The notes beneath the pieces are model-generated. The model had not been told where the DNA came from, searched no databases, and saw only the letters and a list, made by a program, of their open reading frames with translations. 64,000 nucleotides of DNA, taken from the NCBI GenBank assembly GCA_019828595.1, contig JAHQRK010000020.1, forward strand, positions 1,240,001 through 1,304,000, written 5' to 3'. The translations under genes and the position numbers were made by a program. How positions within the stretch are numbered: the first letter of the stretch is position 1; every line of letters starts with the position of its first letter. Source of the stretch: Aphanomyces cochlioides (Eukaryota; Oomycota; Saprolegniomycetes; Saprolegniales; Verrucalvaceae). Positions 1 through 10,704 of this stretch are shown here, in pieces.

Positions 1-566
1 TAGACAAGATCAAAGCTTGAGTAAAGACAACTCCATGCGAAACGCCACCACATGCACATAGCGCTCGACCTTACTTTGGCGCTCCCGTCTTCCTTCTCTC
101 CACATCATCTTGGCGGACCAGTTTGGTGCTGACACTGTGAATTCACACTTTGACAAATATCAGCACGGATCGACGGGGATCTAACACACCTCCTTCAACG
201 ATCACTCGATCGCCATCCACGTGAAAAATTGACCGCCCATTACACGGGCGCATTAGTGTTCACCCTTCTACCTCTGTGAATATGAGAGAGCTTTCTCGTC
301 GTGTGCATTCGATCGACGTTGGTCGGACGGCGGGAAGTCCATTACTCATGTGTCCACCGTTTCACACATGTGCCAATGTTGAAGCTGTCCCAGCAATATG
401 TCGAGTCTACCGCGCGACCAACGCCATTTAACACAACGCGCTCGTCCTTCCTGCACATATCATATCGTAGCTTCATTTCCATCTGATAGCGCTTCCCCCG
501 CCTTGTTTCTTGAACCACCCGCTGCGACGACACGCTCTCCCTCGATGGGCAACCCCAATCTCTCGG
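1..566. other. Left-edge non-coding stretch
   Basis: No coding region can be supported here. Short open frames exist on both strands but show no domain, no biased composition and no continuation into a longer gene. It may hold upstream exons of the short frame at 567-749 or simply be intergenic. Confidence 0.4.
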
Positions 567-749
567 ATGTGTAATTCAATCTCCGTCTCGGGCGGCGACA
601 CAGCGCATACAAACCCTCCATATACGTCGCGTCCGACGCAGCCTGAAGCTAATCCTTTTGTCGAATCTTCCTACAGACCAAGCTGGAATCCGTCGTGGGC
701 ATCGGGAGAGAGACGCTTCGTCGTCGTAGAGACCATGGAAGAACTTTGA
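567..749 (+). CDS. Short hypothetical ORF, possibly a 3' terminal exon
   Basis: A 60-residue frame from the ATG at 567 to a TGA, rich in Pro, Ser and Arg and ending in an acidic VVVETMEEL. It lies 237 bp before the kinase start on the same strand. I do not recognise it. Its low-complexity body and lack of a convincing 5' context mean it may be the last exon of a gene starting left of or inside 1-566, or chance. Confidence 0.2.
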   Translation: MCNSISVSGGDTAHTNPPYTSRPTQPEANPFVESSYRPSWNPSWASGERRFVVVETMEEL

Positions 750-985
750 AAATTGATATCATGATATTATAAAGGTGGAATGGATCTGAAATTTAATCGA
801 AGAAATTAATTCTTAATACAAATTATAAGTTTAAGGTTGGAAAGTTTTAATAAAACGCGCGGCTCATTAGCACTGAACCTTTTTCGTGTTACAGTGGATT
901 TTGTGCCGCACCTATACGACGACGGTCGAGAGAGCGCCAGGTCGACGACGACTACAGTTGAGTTGCAGCCGTTGATCACAAGCAA

Positions 986-3549
986 ATGGTCGGGACATCG
1001 TCAGCATCTCGTATGAGTTCAAGCCAGATGATGAACACGTCGCGAGGAAGCGTGAGCGAGTTTGACATGGGCACCGACAGCATCAGCTTGGCGCTGCATC
1101 CGTTTGAAGACATTTTCGAGACCGATTGGGAAGGATATGTGTGGAAACAAGGCCATGTCGTTCGAAATTGGAGAAATCGATATGGGATCCTGTCTGGCAC
1201 TTGCTTTACCTACTATTCGTCCAAGGAACACGCCATGGCCGACTTTGAAAAGTTTAAAGGCCGCGTCATAATTACAGGCGCCAAGAAAGATGAAAATCGA
1301 AGCAATGGCTTTGTCGTGACGACAACGATCGACAAAGTCTTTCATATGTACACGAAAACACCCATCGAGACCGAGTTGTGGATCCGCATGATTGAAAAAG
1401 CTGTCCAGCTTGAATATTACCGCGGCACAATTGGCGCGTCATCCCAATTGCCAGATATCATTCTCGATGGCGCCTCCGCGCTCAACACGGACCGCCATCT
1501 TCAAGCGTCTTTTGCGAACCTTTCGCTCTCCAACAACCAGCATTTGAGTCTTAGCTTCAACGGCCGAGTGTCCAATTCGACGCCTCATCTCTCATCTGCT
1601 TTTAACACAGTGCGCCACTCTGTCGGCAATTACGGCATGAGTCGGCTCTCGATGAGCCACACGAGTCTGAGCGGTATGTCGCACGCGCCGTCCATCAGAT
1701 CGTCCGTCGAGTGGAAAAATCGCAACATGAGCTCGACGTCGCATTTCTACAATATCTGGACGACTGTTTTGACCAACTACGAAGCCAAGGCGCAAAATCC
1801 CAAGGAATGCTGTGACGAGCTCATTTCTCTCTTCCCGCTCTGCTCGCTCGACATTGTCGTGAGCATTCATTTTGCCATTCCTGCACTCCCATCTGCTGTC
1901 TACTATGGCCGCGAAGGTCTAGTTGACTTTCTCTTCTGCCTGAGCCAAGTCGTCTCATTCTCGAATGTTGTCGTCCAGCGTGTAGTGCTCAGCTCTCGTC
2001 CGAACGTCCTCCATGTCACAGGCACTGCAAAAATTACAAACAGGAGCAGCAAACAATCGTATTCTGCAGAGTGGAAAGACGAAGTCACGTTGTCCCCGGG
2101 TGGCCGTGTCTTGAGCTTGAAACTCTATGTCGATGCTGATCCTACCGCGTTTTATTCCACGGACGCGGAAGAGCGCATGTCTCGCTTGAAATCGCATCTC
2201 AAAGCTACATCGACGAAGCGCGTCTTGTCGCTGTCTATGCAGCATTTTACGGTCAAGAAAGTTCTCGGCCAAGGCACGTTCGGCACGGTACTCTCTGTCC
2301 AACATGGAAGTTTTCTCATGAAATGTGCAGGTTGTCTTGTCGGAACGCAAAACCACGGGTGAGATCTTCGCCATTAAGATCCTTGACAAGAGCTCCATGT
2401 CGAGCTATGATAAAATTCGCACACGAACCGAAATGCGCATCCTTCGAGATGTCTATCATCCCTTCATTGCTCCTCTACGGTACGATTCCATTGCACATTT
2501 TCCATGGACTTATCGCGTTCCATTTTAGATTTTCCTTCCAGAGTCAATCGCGTGTCTTTTTGGGCATGGAATACTATCCCGGTGGCTCGCTGTATACGCA
2601 CATGAACAAGTTTTCCGATGACGGTGACCAGCGCATTAAACTGCCAATTGATCTACCGCGCATTAAATTTTATGCGGCGCAATTGGTCCTTGCGCTCTGT
2701 CACTTGCACGCCTGTGATATTGTCTACCGTGACTTGAAGCCTGATAACATTATGCTCGACAAGGACGGCAACATTGCCTTGGTCGACTTTGGCTTGAGCA
2801 AAACCAACGTCCGATCACTTGAAGGCGCTCGTACTATGGCTGGCTCGCCAGCGTACACTGCGCCTGAATTGTTGAAACCCAAGCGCAGTCGAGAGTACGG
2901 CAAAGCTGTCGACTGGTGGTGTCTTGGCATCCTCATTTATGAAATGATGTTTGCCCGTCGCCCATTCCATCACCCTAACGTGTCGGTCTTGTACCGACTA
3001 ATCGACAAGGACCCCGTCAAGTTTCCAGGACGTATTCCCATCGCCCATGAGGCGAAGTCGCTCATCGTTGGATTGTTGGAAAAGGATCCAAACAAACGCT
3101 TGGGTACGTCTTGCCTCCAAGAAGAGCGAATAATTAACGCTCGTTGTTTTTTAGGCGCGCATCATGCCAGTGACATCTTGACGCATCCTTTCTTCAAAGG
3201 AATTGCTTGGGATCAAGTGCTCAAGAAGAAAATTACTCCACCTTGGAAACCAGACATGTCGAAAGATTTGACTCGCCGAACAAACGTCGACTTGAACCGC
3301 ATTGTGATGAGCAAAACGCCCGCCCCGTCGACGTCCCTCTTTAGCTTTTTTGGATGGCGGCCTATGGAAACCCTGGGCAAGCCAAAGCCAAACCCAATTG
3401 CAAACCCAGACGCATCGGGTGAATTTGGCCGCTTTAGCTATGTCTGCGACTCGACGCCGTCGTTCCTCGTCGACGAAGATGAAATGCTCGACTCTGCATT
3501 CTCGGGGCGACGAAGTGTACAACTCGAAGCGCTAGCGATGGAAGCTTAA
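986..3549 (+). CDS. PH-domain AGC-type serine/threonine protein kinase, four exons
   Basis: Exons 986-2287, 2331-2479, 2529-3103 and 3155-3549 (introns 43, 49 and 51 nt, all GT-AG) join to 806 codons plus stop. Residues about 47-142 form a PH domain (WEGYVWKQG to the C-terminal LWIRMIEKAV), expected to bind membrane phosphoinositides. A central region, about 240-390, resembles an NTF2/SnoaL-like fold. The kinase domain starts near 422: glycine loop LGQGTFGTV, lysine in FAIKIL (about 450), catalytic YRDLKPDN (about 550) and DFG (about 570). The activation segment ends SPAYTAPE instead of the usual GTPxYxAPE. An AGC hydrophobic motif, FGRFSY, sits near 766. This is the PKB/Akt-like layout: lipid recruitment, then phosphorylation of Ser/Thr substrates. 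Removing each intron restores family motifs exactly (GTFGT-VVLSE, IAPLR-FSFQ, NKRLG-AHH). Confidence 0.93.
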
Positions 3550-4326
3550 ACTATATTTTATTTACATGCGCTGCTTACTTGGCTGCGTCCTTTGTAAGAA
3601 AAAAAGCGATGAAAAAACGATAAGAATATTGGCATTGTATGCAAATCACGATGGACACTTACCACACGTGTGAATTAATTTCGGCCATATATTTTGCCTC
3701 GACGCCGACGGAGACGACTCGATACAACAAAGACTAAAGCTTGTCGATACTTAATCCATAAATGATCTAACTTTATCTTGTCCTCAATGGCGCTAAGCTA
3801 AGCTGCAATGCAACTTTGCCGGCTATGGTTGTCAACGCTGCGATTTCTAGCTTGACATTTGAAACATGTGGAATTCGCTGCGTCTGTGGACGATATCCTC
3901 ATGTGCTTACGACAAGCGCTGTGGGATGAAGAGTACTGTAAATGGATGTGAGGGATATACTCAGCGTTTGCCGATGTAATTGCTTGTTGAAAAGAGGCTT
4001 CATTGCTTGGCCTTGTCCATGTCGGTAGAAAAACAGAGACACTTGAGCAGTGTGAAATTACAGTGTACGCGAAATGTGGATGTGTGGCCTGTCGAGTCTC
4101 TACGACAGTGTAGATCGAATTCAAGGCTGTCGTGTGAGTGCGCAGTGCATATCGAGGGCCGGAAATATCAGAGAAACGATGCAACGCTTCATGATGCGCA
4201 TTGACAAGAACGATGGACATTTGAAAAATGTGAGAAGGCGTTTGGAAAGTGTGAAATTAAGTATTTTCCATCAAGTCGACCATTTCATGGCAGACAACGG
4301 GGGACATTATTATATGGAAAGAATCA
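3550..4326. other. Intergenic region between convergent kinase and F-box genes
   Basis: About 780 bp between two converging genes. Overlapping open frames occur on both strands near 3800-4390 but none shows a domain or credible composition. It should contain the 3' ends of both transcripts. Nothing else seen. Confidence 0.5.
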
Positions 4327-5367
4327 TCAAGGCGCGTTGGCAACGATATGCGTCTCGAGCGCAAAGACAAAGGGAAGTTGGCCCCAATTGACACGCACGG
4401 AGGCGTACAAGTCATTGATAGAGATCGCGGCGGCGTACTGGTTACCTTGAGGGACCTCAAGCTCCGCCAGGAACCTTCCATCGCGAGTAAAGAAGACTCG
4501 AGAGGAGTCCTCGTCGTAGCCGCAGCCCAGAGTCTCGCTTTCGCCTGGGAAAACTTCCGTCCATCCATCTTCAACGGACGTCGTAAAGGCATCTTCACCA
4601 GTGTGGAAGACGAGCGAACGACTGTTTGTGTGGAGCCCAAAGGACAGAGGATGCCAGCCCACATGAGCATCCGAGCCAAAGCCGTATGCTCGCTTGGCTG
4701 ACGGCGTGTCGGACAAATGCACAAAGCCAACGCTGATGTAAGTCTTGCATTCGACTTCGAAGTAGCTCACACGACGGCCAAGCGCGGCTGAACTAGGGCC
4801 TGGAGGCAATGGAGCCTTGGATCGGATCGATTCAACGGCGCCGTACTGGAGACTCCGCAGCATGGAGTTGTTGACAACCTCGATCGAGCGTCCATCGGGT
4901 GATTGATTAACTTCGGCTCGCGTCGACAGCGGTACGGAGATGGCATGGCGTTCTCGCTGCATTGTCCAGAGCTGAGTCCATGTGCATTGGCGGTACGCGT
5001 AAGGCAGTGGATGGTGGCGACCGCACCATTCAGCAGCATATAAATGCATCCATGGCAGAGGCATCTCGCCCAGGCGACGAAAGTGCCGGCACACCAGCTT
5101 GCTATGACATAGAGATCGGACATCCAAGTGTTCAAAGATAAGTTCCCAGACATGCTCGTCCAAGCATTCTTCAACCCATTGAATCACACGAGGTGGTGGC
5201 GGCTGTTTGGCTGCTGCTGCAGCTGCTTTCCGTTGGCTCTTTGTTTGCTTCTTGCCTTTAATCGGCAGTGCTGCAATAGATCCAAGTGAAGTAGGTGCCA
5301 ATGAGGAGCCATAGACCGCTCGGGCTTCCTTGGAACGCGACAATGCCGCCCGGTATTGAAGCGCCAT
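4327..5367 (-). CDS. F-box and SPRY domain protein
   Basis: 346 residues from the ATG at 5367. An Ala/Lys-rich N-terminus (run AAAAAAKQPPPP) precedes an F-box (about 60-105: LDEHVWELIFEHLDVRSLCH...CRHFRRL) and a SPRY/B30.2-like region (about 150-340) with YFEVECKTYISVGF, YGFGSDAHVGW and LGCGYDEDSSRVFFTRDG. F-box proteins usually link substrates to an SCF ubiquitin ligase through Skp1; SPRY would be the substrate-binding face. The frame stays open upstream to about 5397, where ATTGCTAG resembles a 3' splice site, so a short upstream exon is possible. A frameshifted paralogue lies at 15145-16247. Confidence 0.82.
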   Translation of the reverse strand: MALQYRAALSRSKEARAVYGSSLAPTSLGSIAALPIKGKKQTKSQRKAAAAAAKQPPPPRVIQWVEECLDEHVWELIFEHLDVRSLCHSKLVCRHFRRLGEMPLPWMHLYAAEWCGRHHPLPYAYRQCTWTQLWTMQRERHAISVPLSTRAEVNQSPDGRSIEVVNNSMLRSLQYGAVESIRSKAPLPPGPSSAALGRRVSYFEVECKTYISVGFVHLSDTPSAKRAYGFGSDAHVGWHPLSFGLHTNSRSLVFHTGEDAFTTSVEDGWTEVFPGESETLGCGYDEDSSRVFFTRDGRFLAELEVPQGNQYAAAISINDLYASVRVNWGQLPFVFALETHIVANAP

Positions 5368-5703
5368 GGATCGACGTCGGCTGGCTTCACCTAGCAATAC
5401 TCAGTTAGGTACGATCATAAAATCAAGAACCCCTTCAACCCCTTAAACCCACTTTAAGGGGTTAAGGGGTTTCTGGAGTTTATAGTTCTTCCTTGCGATC
5501 ATTGGATTCAAGCCCACATTTCAAACAAGGCTTTCGGCTATGATGAATCAATTTACATTAAACACAGTATGGGAGTAGAAAAGGCAATTAGAAGCTCCTG
5601 AAAGCAATCCAAGAGCGGCTCAATTCGACTCCATCCATGTAGTAGGTTACTTTATACTACAGTACGTAGTACTAGGTACTATTAGTACCTAGCCTACTAC
5701 ACT
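5368..5703. repeat. Upstream region with G/C-run hairpin and GTAC-rich palindromes
   Basis: Positions 5427-5471 form an inverted repeat of AACCCCTT units (spacer CCCAC, the other arm TTTAAGGGG). 5640-5703 is full of short palindromes built on GTAC and CTAC. No gene seen. The hairpin lies just upstream of the F-box gene start. Confidence 0.5.
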
Positions 5704-7596
5704 GGAGTACCTTTGTACCACTCTGTCCGAAATGATTGCAGGATATTTTTACTTGATTAAAGTATTGTGCCTCCAGGAAAATATACTAAAGTTTGTATTG
5801 AGCCCTGACATCTTATTTTCTTCGTCAAAAATATAATGCAAAATGGCATTTTATTAATGCTGTTTATTTAGGGGAAATCAATATCGCTGAGGTGGTTTTG
5901 AGCACTTTCAAAAATAAGTGGATCGCAAATCACATTGAACGTCGAGAGGTCCTTGATTGAAGCGTCTTTATTCATGTGAGGGAGTGGAAAATCATTGCCA
6001 CCCTTCGCTTCCAGAGCTCTTTCCATGACCTTCTGCAAGGTAATGAATGTTTTCGAGAGAGTACTCGAAGGCAGCTCATTGAACGAGCTTTCTACGGCAT
6101 CAATAAGCTCATCGATTGTACGAGTAAGCTTTTGATGCTGTAGGCTTTGAATAGAATTAAAAAATCCTAAGTCTAGAACATTAAAGTCGGGGCTGTTTGG
6201 AGGCTGCGGCGCTGTTTCGATGCCATAAATGGCATTTTCCACGAGAAGGCTTGTTGTCATTCGACGATGCGGACTTGCATTATCTTGTTGCAGCAGAATT
6301 GTTCGAGATTGGTCGCCACGAGGGAAGTTTGCTTGTATCGCAGGAATAACGTTAGACAAAATCATCGCCTTGTATATTTCTGACGTCACTGTCTGGGACT
6401 CCGTCAAGATTGTACCTTTAGGGCGATTCTTTCTCGCACGCTTGGCAACCGTCTTCTCGACAAAGGGCCAAATCCCAATCTTGCCATCGAAAAAGCGCTC
6501 GTGATGATGGTCATAATGGGCTCTTGCCACCGCCGCAACGAACATTATCTTCGTGATAAAATGTTTCGACTTCGTGGACCGCTTGGGCAGTACTTCGTCA
6601 GGAAACACGTAGAACCGTTTCTTGATCTTCGTCACATAAAACCACTTTTCGTCAACATGCACGATATTGTGCATGCTGGTGAAGATGTGGTTCGAACGAG
6701 ACGAAGGTCGCAGAAAGGACATGACATGTTGCATTCGAGCGACTTTGTTGGCTTCAGTCAAGTATGGCTTGCAATGACTTGACCGTGCCTTCAATCCTCG
6801 TTCTTCTTTCATGAAACGGATGAGCGTCGTCTTGGGTATTCCACATTGTGTAGCCATGGTTCGAAGAGTTTGTCGATCTTCCAATGGTGCTGACTTGACA
6901 GCTTCTACAATTGCCGCGGCCGATCTCTTTTTCTTGCGGCCAGAATTGCCTAAAAAGGTAAACCTTTAAAACATTATTCCTGTCAATTTCGATAAAATTT
7001 GGATAGAAATAAAATTTTGAGGGTTTTACCTTTGACTTTGGCGCTGACATCAGCGGACGACGAGCCTTTCCTCAAGGAGAGTCTAGCTCGAGCCCACAGA
7101 CGGGAGATTGTATCCGAGTGGCATCGATACTTGGCTGCTAATGTTGCGAAGATGCCATGCGGTAGACGGCCGCCAGAAATGCAGGATAGAAGAGCTTCGT
7201 AGATGGCAAGCCGTTCGTCGTGCCGGAGGTTCCGCTTGCGCTCTGTCTTTTAAGGACGACAAGCGCTCGATCGGTGTGGTTCAGTGGGCATCAAGAGACA
7301 ACGTGAAACGTATTGAACGTGTTAGACACAAGTAAACTTTGTAAATGACTCTGGCCGATCGATTTGTCTTTGCTAGCCAAGTGGGAGCAACTTTGGTCGC
7401 TTCTATCTGACGAACGAAAACGAGTTGGATGCTCCAAAAGCTATCCAATCAAAGGTCTTAGATCGCTCCATTTGAACAGCCAATCAGAAGATAAAAACGA
7501 GCATATTTAGAAAAATGCCGCCAATGAGAAGTGATATACTGCAATCATTTCGGACCAGAGTAGTAGTACTCAAAGGTACTCAAAAATGAGTACTCC
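5704..7596 (-). mobile_element. Mariner-like element (plant-type MLE relative), decayed
   Basis: Inverted ends match: left 5704-5745 and right 7531-7596 share GAGTACCTTTG and TCCGAAATGATTGCAG in opposite orientation. The right end has an extra short duplication, so the outer limits are approximate. The element encloses a transposase with one intron. Short GTAC/CTAC palindromes abut both ends. Confidence 0.75.
5868..7291 (-). pseudogene. Mariner-like transposase with one intron and an in-frame stop
   Basis: Exon 1 runs 7291-7030 and exon 2 6949-5868, around an 80-nt GT-AG intron (6950-7029). The first codons after the ATG at 7291 are followed by an in-frame TAA at 7250-7252, so this copy is probably dead. 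The N-terminus has an HTH-like region (ERLAIYEALLS, then KYRCHSDTISRLW). The DDE core has VDEKWFYV, LLQQDNASPHR and PPNSPDFNVLDLGFF, the signature of plant/oomycete mariner-like transposases that insert at TA. Second-to-third catalytic Asp spacing is about 31 residues, shorter than the 39 typical of plant MLEs. The C-terminal half is otherwise intact. Confidence 0.85.
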
Positions 7597-7640
7597 TTGG
7601 TGGGTATCCCTTACCTATGTTCCATCATCACACGATTATA

Positions 7641-9497
7641 CTACACCTTTTTTCAATTGATTTAATAAAAAATCTATGAATTTTAACTCTTTGGCCATTA
7701 GATTTGGCTGAGCTACCGAATGATTTAGCCATCTACCACATACAATTAGTTTGGTCGACATCTTGCGCAATGAAAATGACGATATGCCCATTTGATTGAA
7801 CCGACCATGCAAGTCAATTTGACTCTTGCCACTTTGATTTGACGTTTCAATCAATAAATTTCAACTCACGAATGAATTAATTTATGCAAAGACAAAAACG
7901 AGAAGCATTGAAGAGCTGGAAACTCACATGCCAACTTGCATGTCGTCCATTCATTCAGCTAAGCCATAGAAGTACTCAAGGCGCAAAGAATAGCGGTGTA
8001 AGCGGTGCACATCAATTCCTAACAAAATGTGAGAAACATCAATATTTTGGCAGACCATCAATGACTTCTTGAGCGACAAACTCGAGGTATTGCATACGAA
8101 ACTCTTCTCGCGTCATTCCTGGCTCCGGAGGTGGTCCCATGAAAGCCGCAAGTCGTTCACGGAGCATGCGCTTTATTTGAGCCTTCATTTGAGACCACAT
8201 GTTTCAATCGGATTTAACATGGGTGAGTAAGGAGTGAGGCGCAGAAATGATGCAGACGAAAACTCATCCTCAAGAAACACAGACTCAAGTCTATCATAAA
8301 CATAAGTTAAACCATTGCAACATGCATACCTTGAATGACATGGCGCGTTATCAGCGATGACGACAATTTGGTCAAGTCCACCATAATGATTGGCAGCTTT
8401 TCGGAGCATTTCTCGCAGCCATTCATTCGCATGCATTTTGGTAAATGCACCACGTTTGTGGGTGCAGTAGGCAAAATTGGTTGCAGAGATGGCTCCAATG
8501 ATGTGTAGGCTTTTGCCCATTTGAGGTGCACCACGTATCGAGACAGCCCGCGTTCCTCGCAGAGATCTCGCTTTGGATCGGGCCGTGAAAAGATTTAAAT
8601 TTGTCTCATCGAGCCAAATTGGAATCTTTTCACGGCCCGATAAAGCTCGATACTGTTGGACGTAGTCACGACGCTTCTCTTTAAACGCCATGTCATTCAT
8701 CTGGAGAGGTTCGTAGTGGACCATCTTGTACGTAAAAATCCTTTTGTCCAGTTCACGGTGAATCGTTGAAGTGGACACAACTGTTTGCTCTTCGATAATC
8801 AATTTTGCTTTGATCTCCTCGAGAGTGATTTGATTGTCGAACTCAATCCACTCTTGCATTTTGTCGACAAGCTCGTCTGTCAATATACGAGGCTTGTTTC
8901 CGCCTAAGTGCACCGTTAGTGAATGTGTCACGGCGATGAACCTCTTGGCAGTGGTTCAATGCTTGCACGCCAGAACCAGTTGCGGGCGGAGCTGGAATTG
9001 ATACCATTTGCTGCGGCAACAGCAACCCAGTCGCTACCTTCTTCGAAAGCTGCCACTACGCGTCGCTTTGCAGACAAGGGAATTCGTTTGGACGGACCAC
9101 GGCGATTCTATTTCAATATGTGAAGTCTTGAACATTTGGAGCCACTCACAGGCGTGCGAGGGGAGAGCATTATCTTGGCTTCGTGGAAAATCTCGAAATG
9201 AAGCGTTCCGTCTTGTTCTTCAAGCGATTTTGGCGCCAGAATATCCTTAAAATATCTTAAAGTTTGTATTAAATCACTTCAACCATTTTGATTGGTAGAG
9301 AAGTTTATTTGATGTGGCATATGGCCAATCAAAATGGGAGAACGGTTCAACCAAGTTGTCATGTGGCTAAATTGATATGCCCTTGCTCTATTTTGAATGG
9401 GCAATCAGCTAAATCTTTCGGTTGCATAGCCAAATCGATTAACTACACCGTGAATGCAATTGGAGAGTTTGGTTAAGTCTACTGAAAAAAGATGTAG
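7641..9497 (-). mobile_element. Tc1-like element with long imperfect terminal inverted repeats
   Basis: Ends begin CTACACCTTTTTTCA (left, 7641) and CTACATCTTTTTTCA (right, reading inward from 9497), each flanked by a TA. Similarity between the inverted arms continues for about 200 bp (7641-7850 against 9290-9497) as a diverged patchwork. The single transposase gene lies between them on the minus strand. Confidence 0.75.
8039..9170 (-). pseudogene. Tc1-like transposase, two frameshifts, one intron
   Basis: A 21-nt first exon (9150-9170) precedes a 42-nt GT-AG intron (9108-9149). Exon 2 opens with a helix-turn-helix region (KRIPLSAKRRVVAAFEEGSD...). A frameshift near 8925 leads into the frame with LGGNKPRILTDELVDK and the DDE residues WLDETNLN, VIADNAPCH and SPMLNPIE. 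A second frameshift near 8199 leads into the C-terminal MWSQMKAQIKRMLRERL, ending at the TGA at 8039-8041. About 48 residues separate the second Asp and the Glu, longer than classical DD34E. The HTH exon is closely related to the fragment at 23119-23280. Confidence 0.8.
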
Positions 9498-10188
9498 TAC
9501 TAAGAACGTCGGGTTTGCATGATGGATGGCAAAAGTAAGCTCGGAGTGGCAGCATCTCGGACTATCAATCTCGACGGATAAAGCCATGACCAGTACTCTA
9601 TCATCCACGTACACTTGAATGCCTCATGGGTAAACTGTCAAAGGCCCATGATATGTGAACTCTTGATAAATGTCAGCAAAAGAGGAGAGCTACAGTATCT
9701 CTGATTGTGCTGAGTTTCCAGTGTACGAGCAAGCGACTCCGGTGTGCACTGTGAAGTCCTGCTGGATTTAAAATGTGACAAAAAAACAAATCCATTTCCA
9801 TATGGCCACTGGACTGCCTGGTCGGTTGGAGTACCGTCAACGTCGTAGTCTTTGATTGACAAGGCAGAATATTGACAAGTCGTCGGTTGTCGCCCTTAAC
9901 AGCGGCTAGCCATGTGTCACGATTGCCGACAAATATTGGAGCGATGTTTGTGAAACACAAAGGCAGTTGCCCCCTTATAGGGCCAACAACCCTCACGACA
10001 AACTCTGTCCACGAAATTCCCTAACAGACTCTCAGTAGTGCAATTTACTTGACGGACATCCCCTCTGTCGATTGAAACTGATCCCTTGGCTGCGGGAAGT
10101 CGATGCTGTCAATGCAGAGTTGATGGGGGGACGAAAGTTTTGTTAAGTTTAAGGTTAATTACATACTACGATAAGTTTTTGCCGTCGT
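9498..10188. other. Intergenic, no gene recognised
   Basis: About 690 bp with only short overlapping open frames lacking domain features. It lies between a Tc1-like element and the 3' end of the first Cys/His-repeat gene. Confidence 0.4.
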
Positions 10189-10704
10189 CTAGACAGCGGA
10201 CCAGACAGCTTGTGTTGGTAGAGCAGAGAGGAATCCATCCACGACATTCACGTCGATCTGAAGCAACGACGTATCGTCCGAGAGAGTTAACGCGTCCAAG
10301 TCGGTCAGCATGAGTTGGTTCGCGGGGTCGAAAATATCGGCAAGATCAAAGTCGTCGCTGTTTTCGATTGAGTCGTCAAAGAGAAGAGATTTCAAGCTGC
10401 CCAAGCTGCTGTCACTATCGCAGTCGCTTTGTTTCGACGGGCTAAAGTTGCTCTTGGCAGCGGCGCTGTTGGGCCGGACGGAATGGCGGCAGCAAAAGCC
10501 ACGACTTCTTGCATTCGCGGTGCATCCTATGGCTTTGCACTCTCGTCGGCCGCCGTGGCTCACGCAGAGTCGTCGAGCGTACGCTTGATTCATGCACTTA
10601 TCCACGTTGCAAATGTGGCGATACCGGTGAAATCTGCACTTGCCATAGACAAAGCTGTCGTTCGTGCATCCCGCAAAGCAGCATTTTGAAGCAATCGTGG
10701 TCAT
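10189..10704 (-). CDS. Cys/His-repeat protein (WRKY19-like type), copy 1
   Basis: 171 residues, ATG at 10704. Three consecutive short Cys/His units fill residues 8-80: CFAGCTNDSFVYGKCRFH, CMNQAYARRLCVSHGG and CTANARSRGFCCRH. This pattern occurs in oomycete proteins often labelled WRKY19-like and is presumed to bind metal. An acidic Asp/Ser-rich stretch and a conserved tail (VDGFLSALPTQAV) follow. A nuclear regulatory role is plausible but not shown; there is no WRKYGQK heptad, so it is not a true WRKY factor. Paralogues with the same organisation lie at 13273 and 19177. Confidence 0.8.
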   Translation of the reverse strand: MTTIASKCCFAGCTNDSFVYGKCRFHRYRHICNVDKCMNQAYARRLCVSHGGRRECKAIGCTANARSRGFCCRHSVRPNSAAAKSNFSPSKQSDCDSDSSLGSLKSLLFDDSIENSDDFDLADIFDPANQLMLTDLDALTLSDDTSLLQIDVNVVDGFLSALPTQAVWSAV

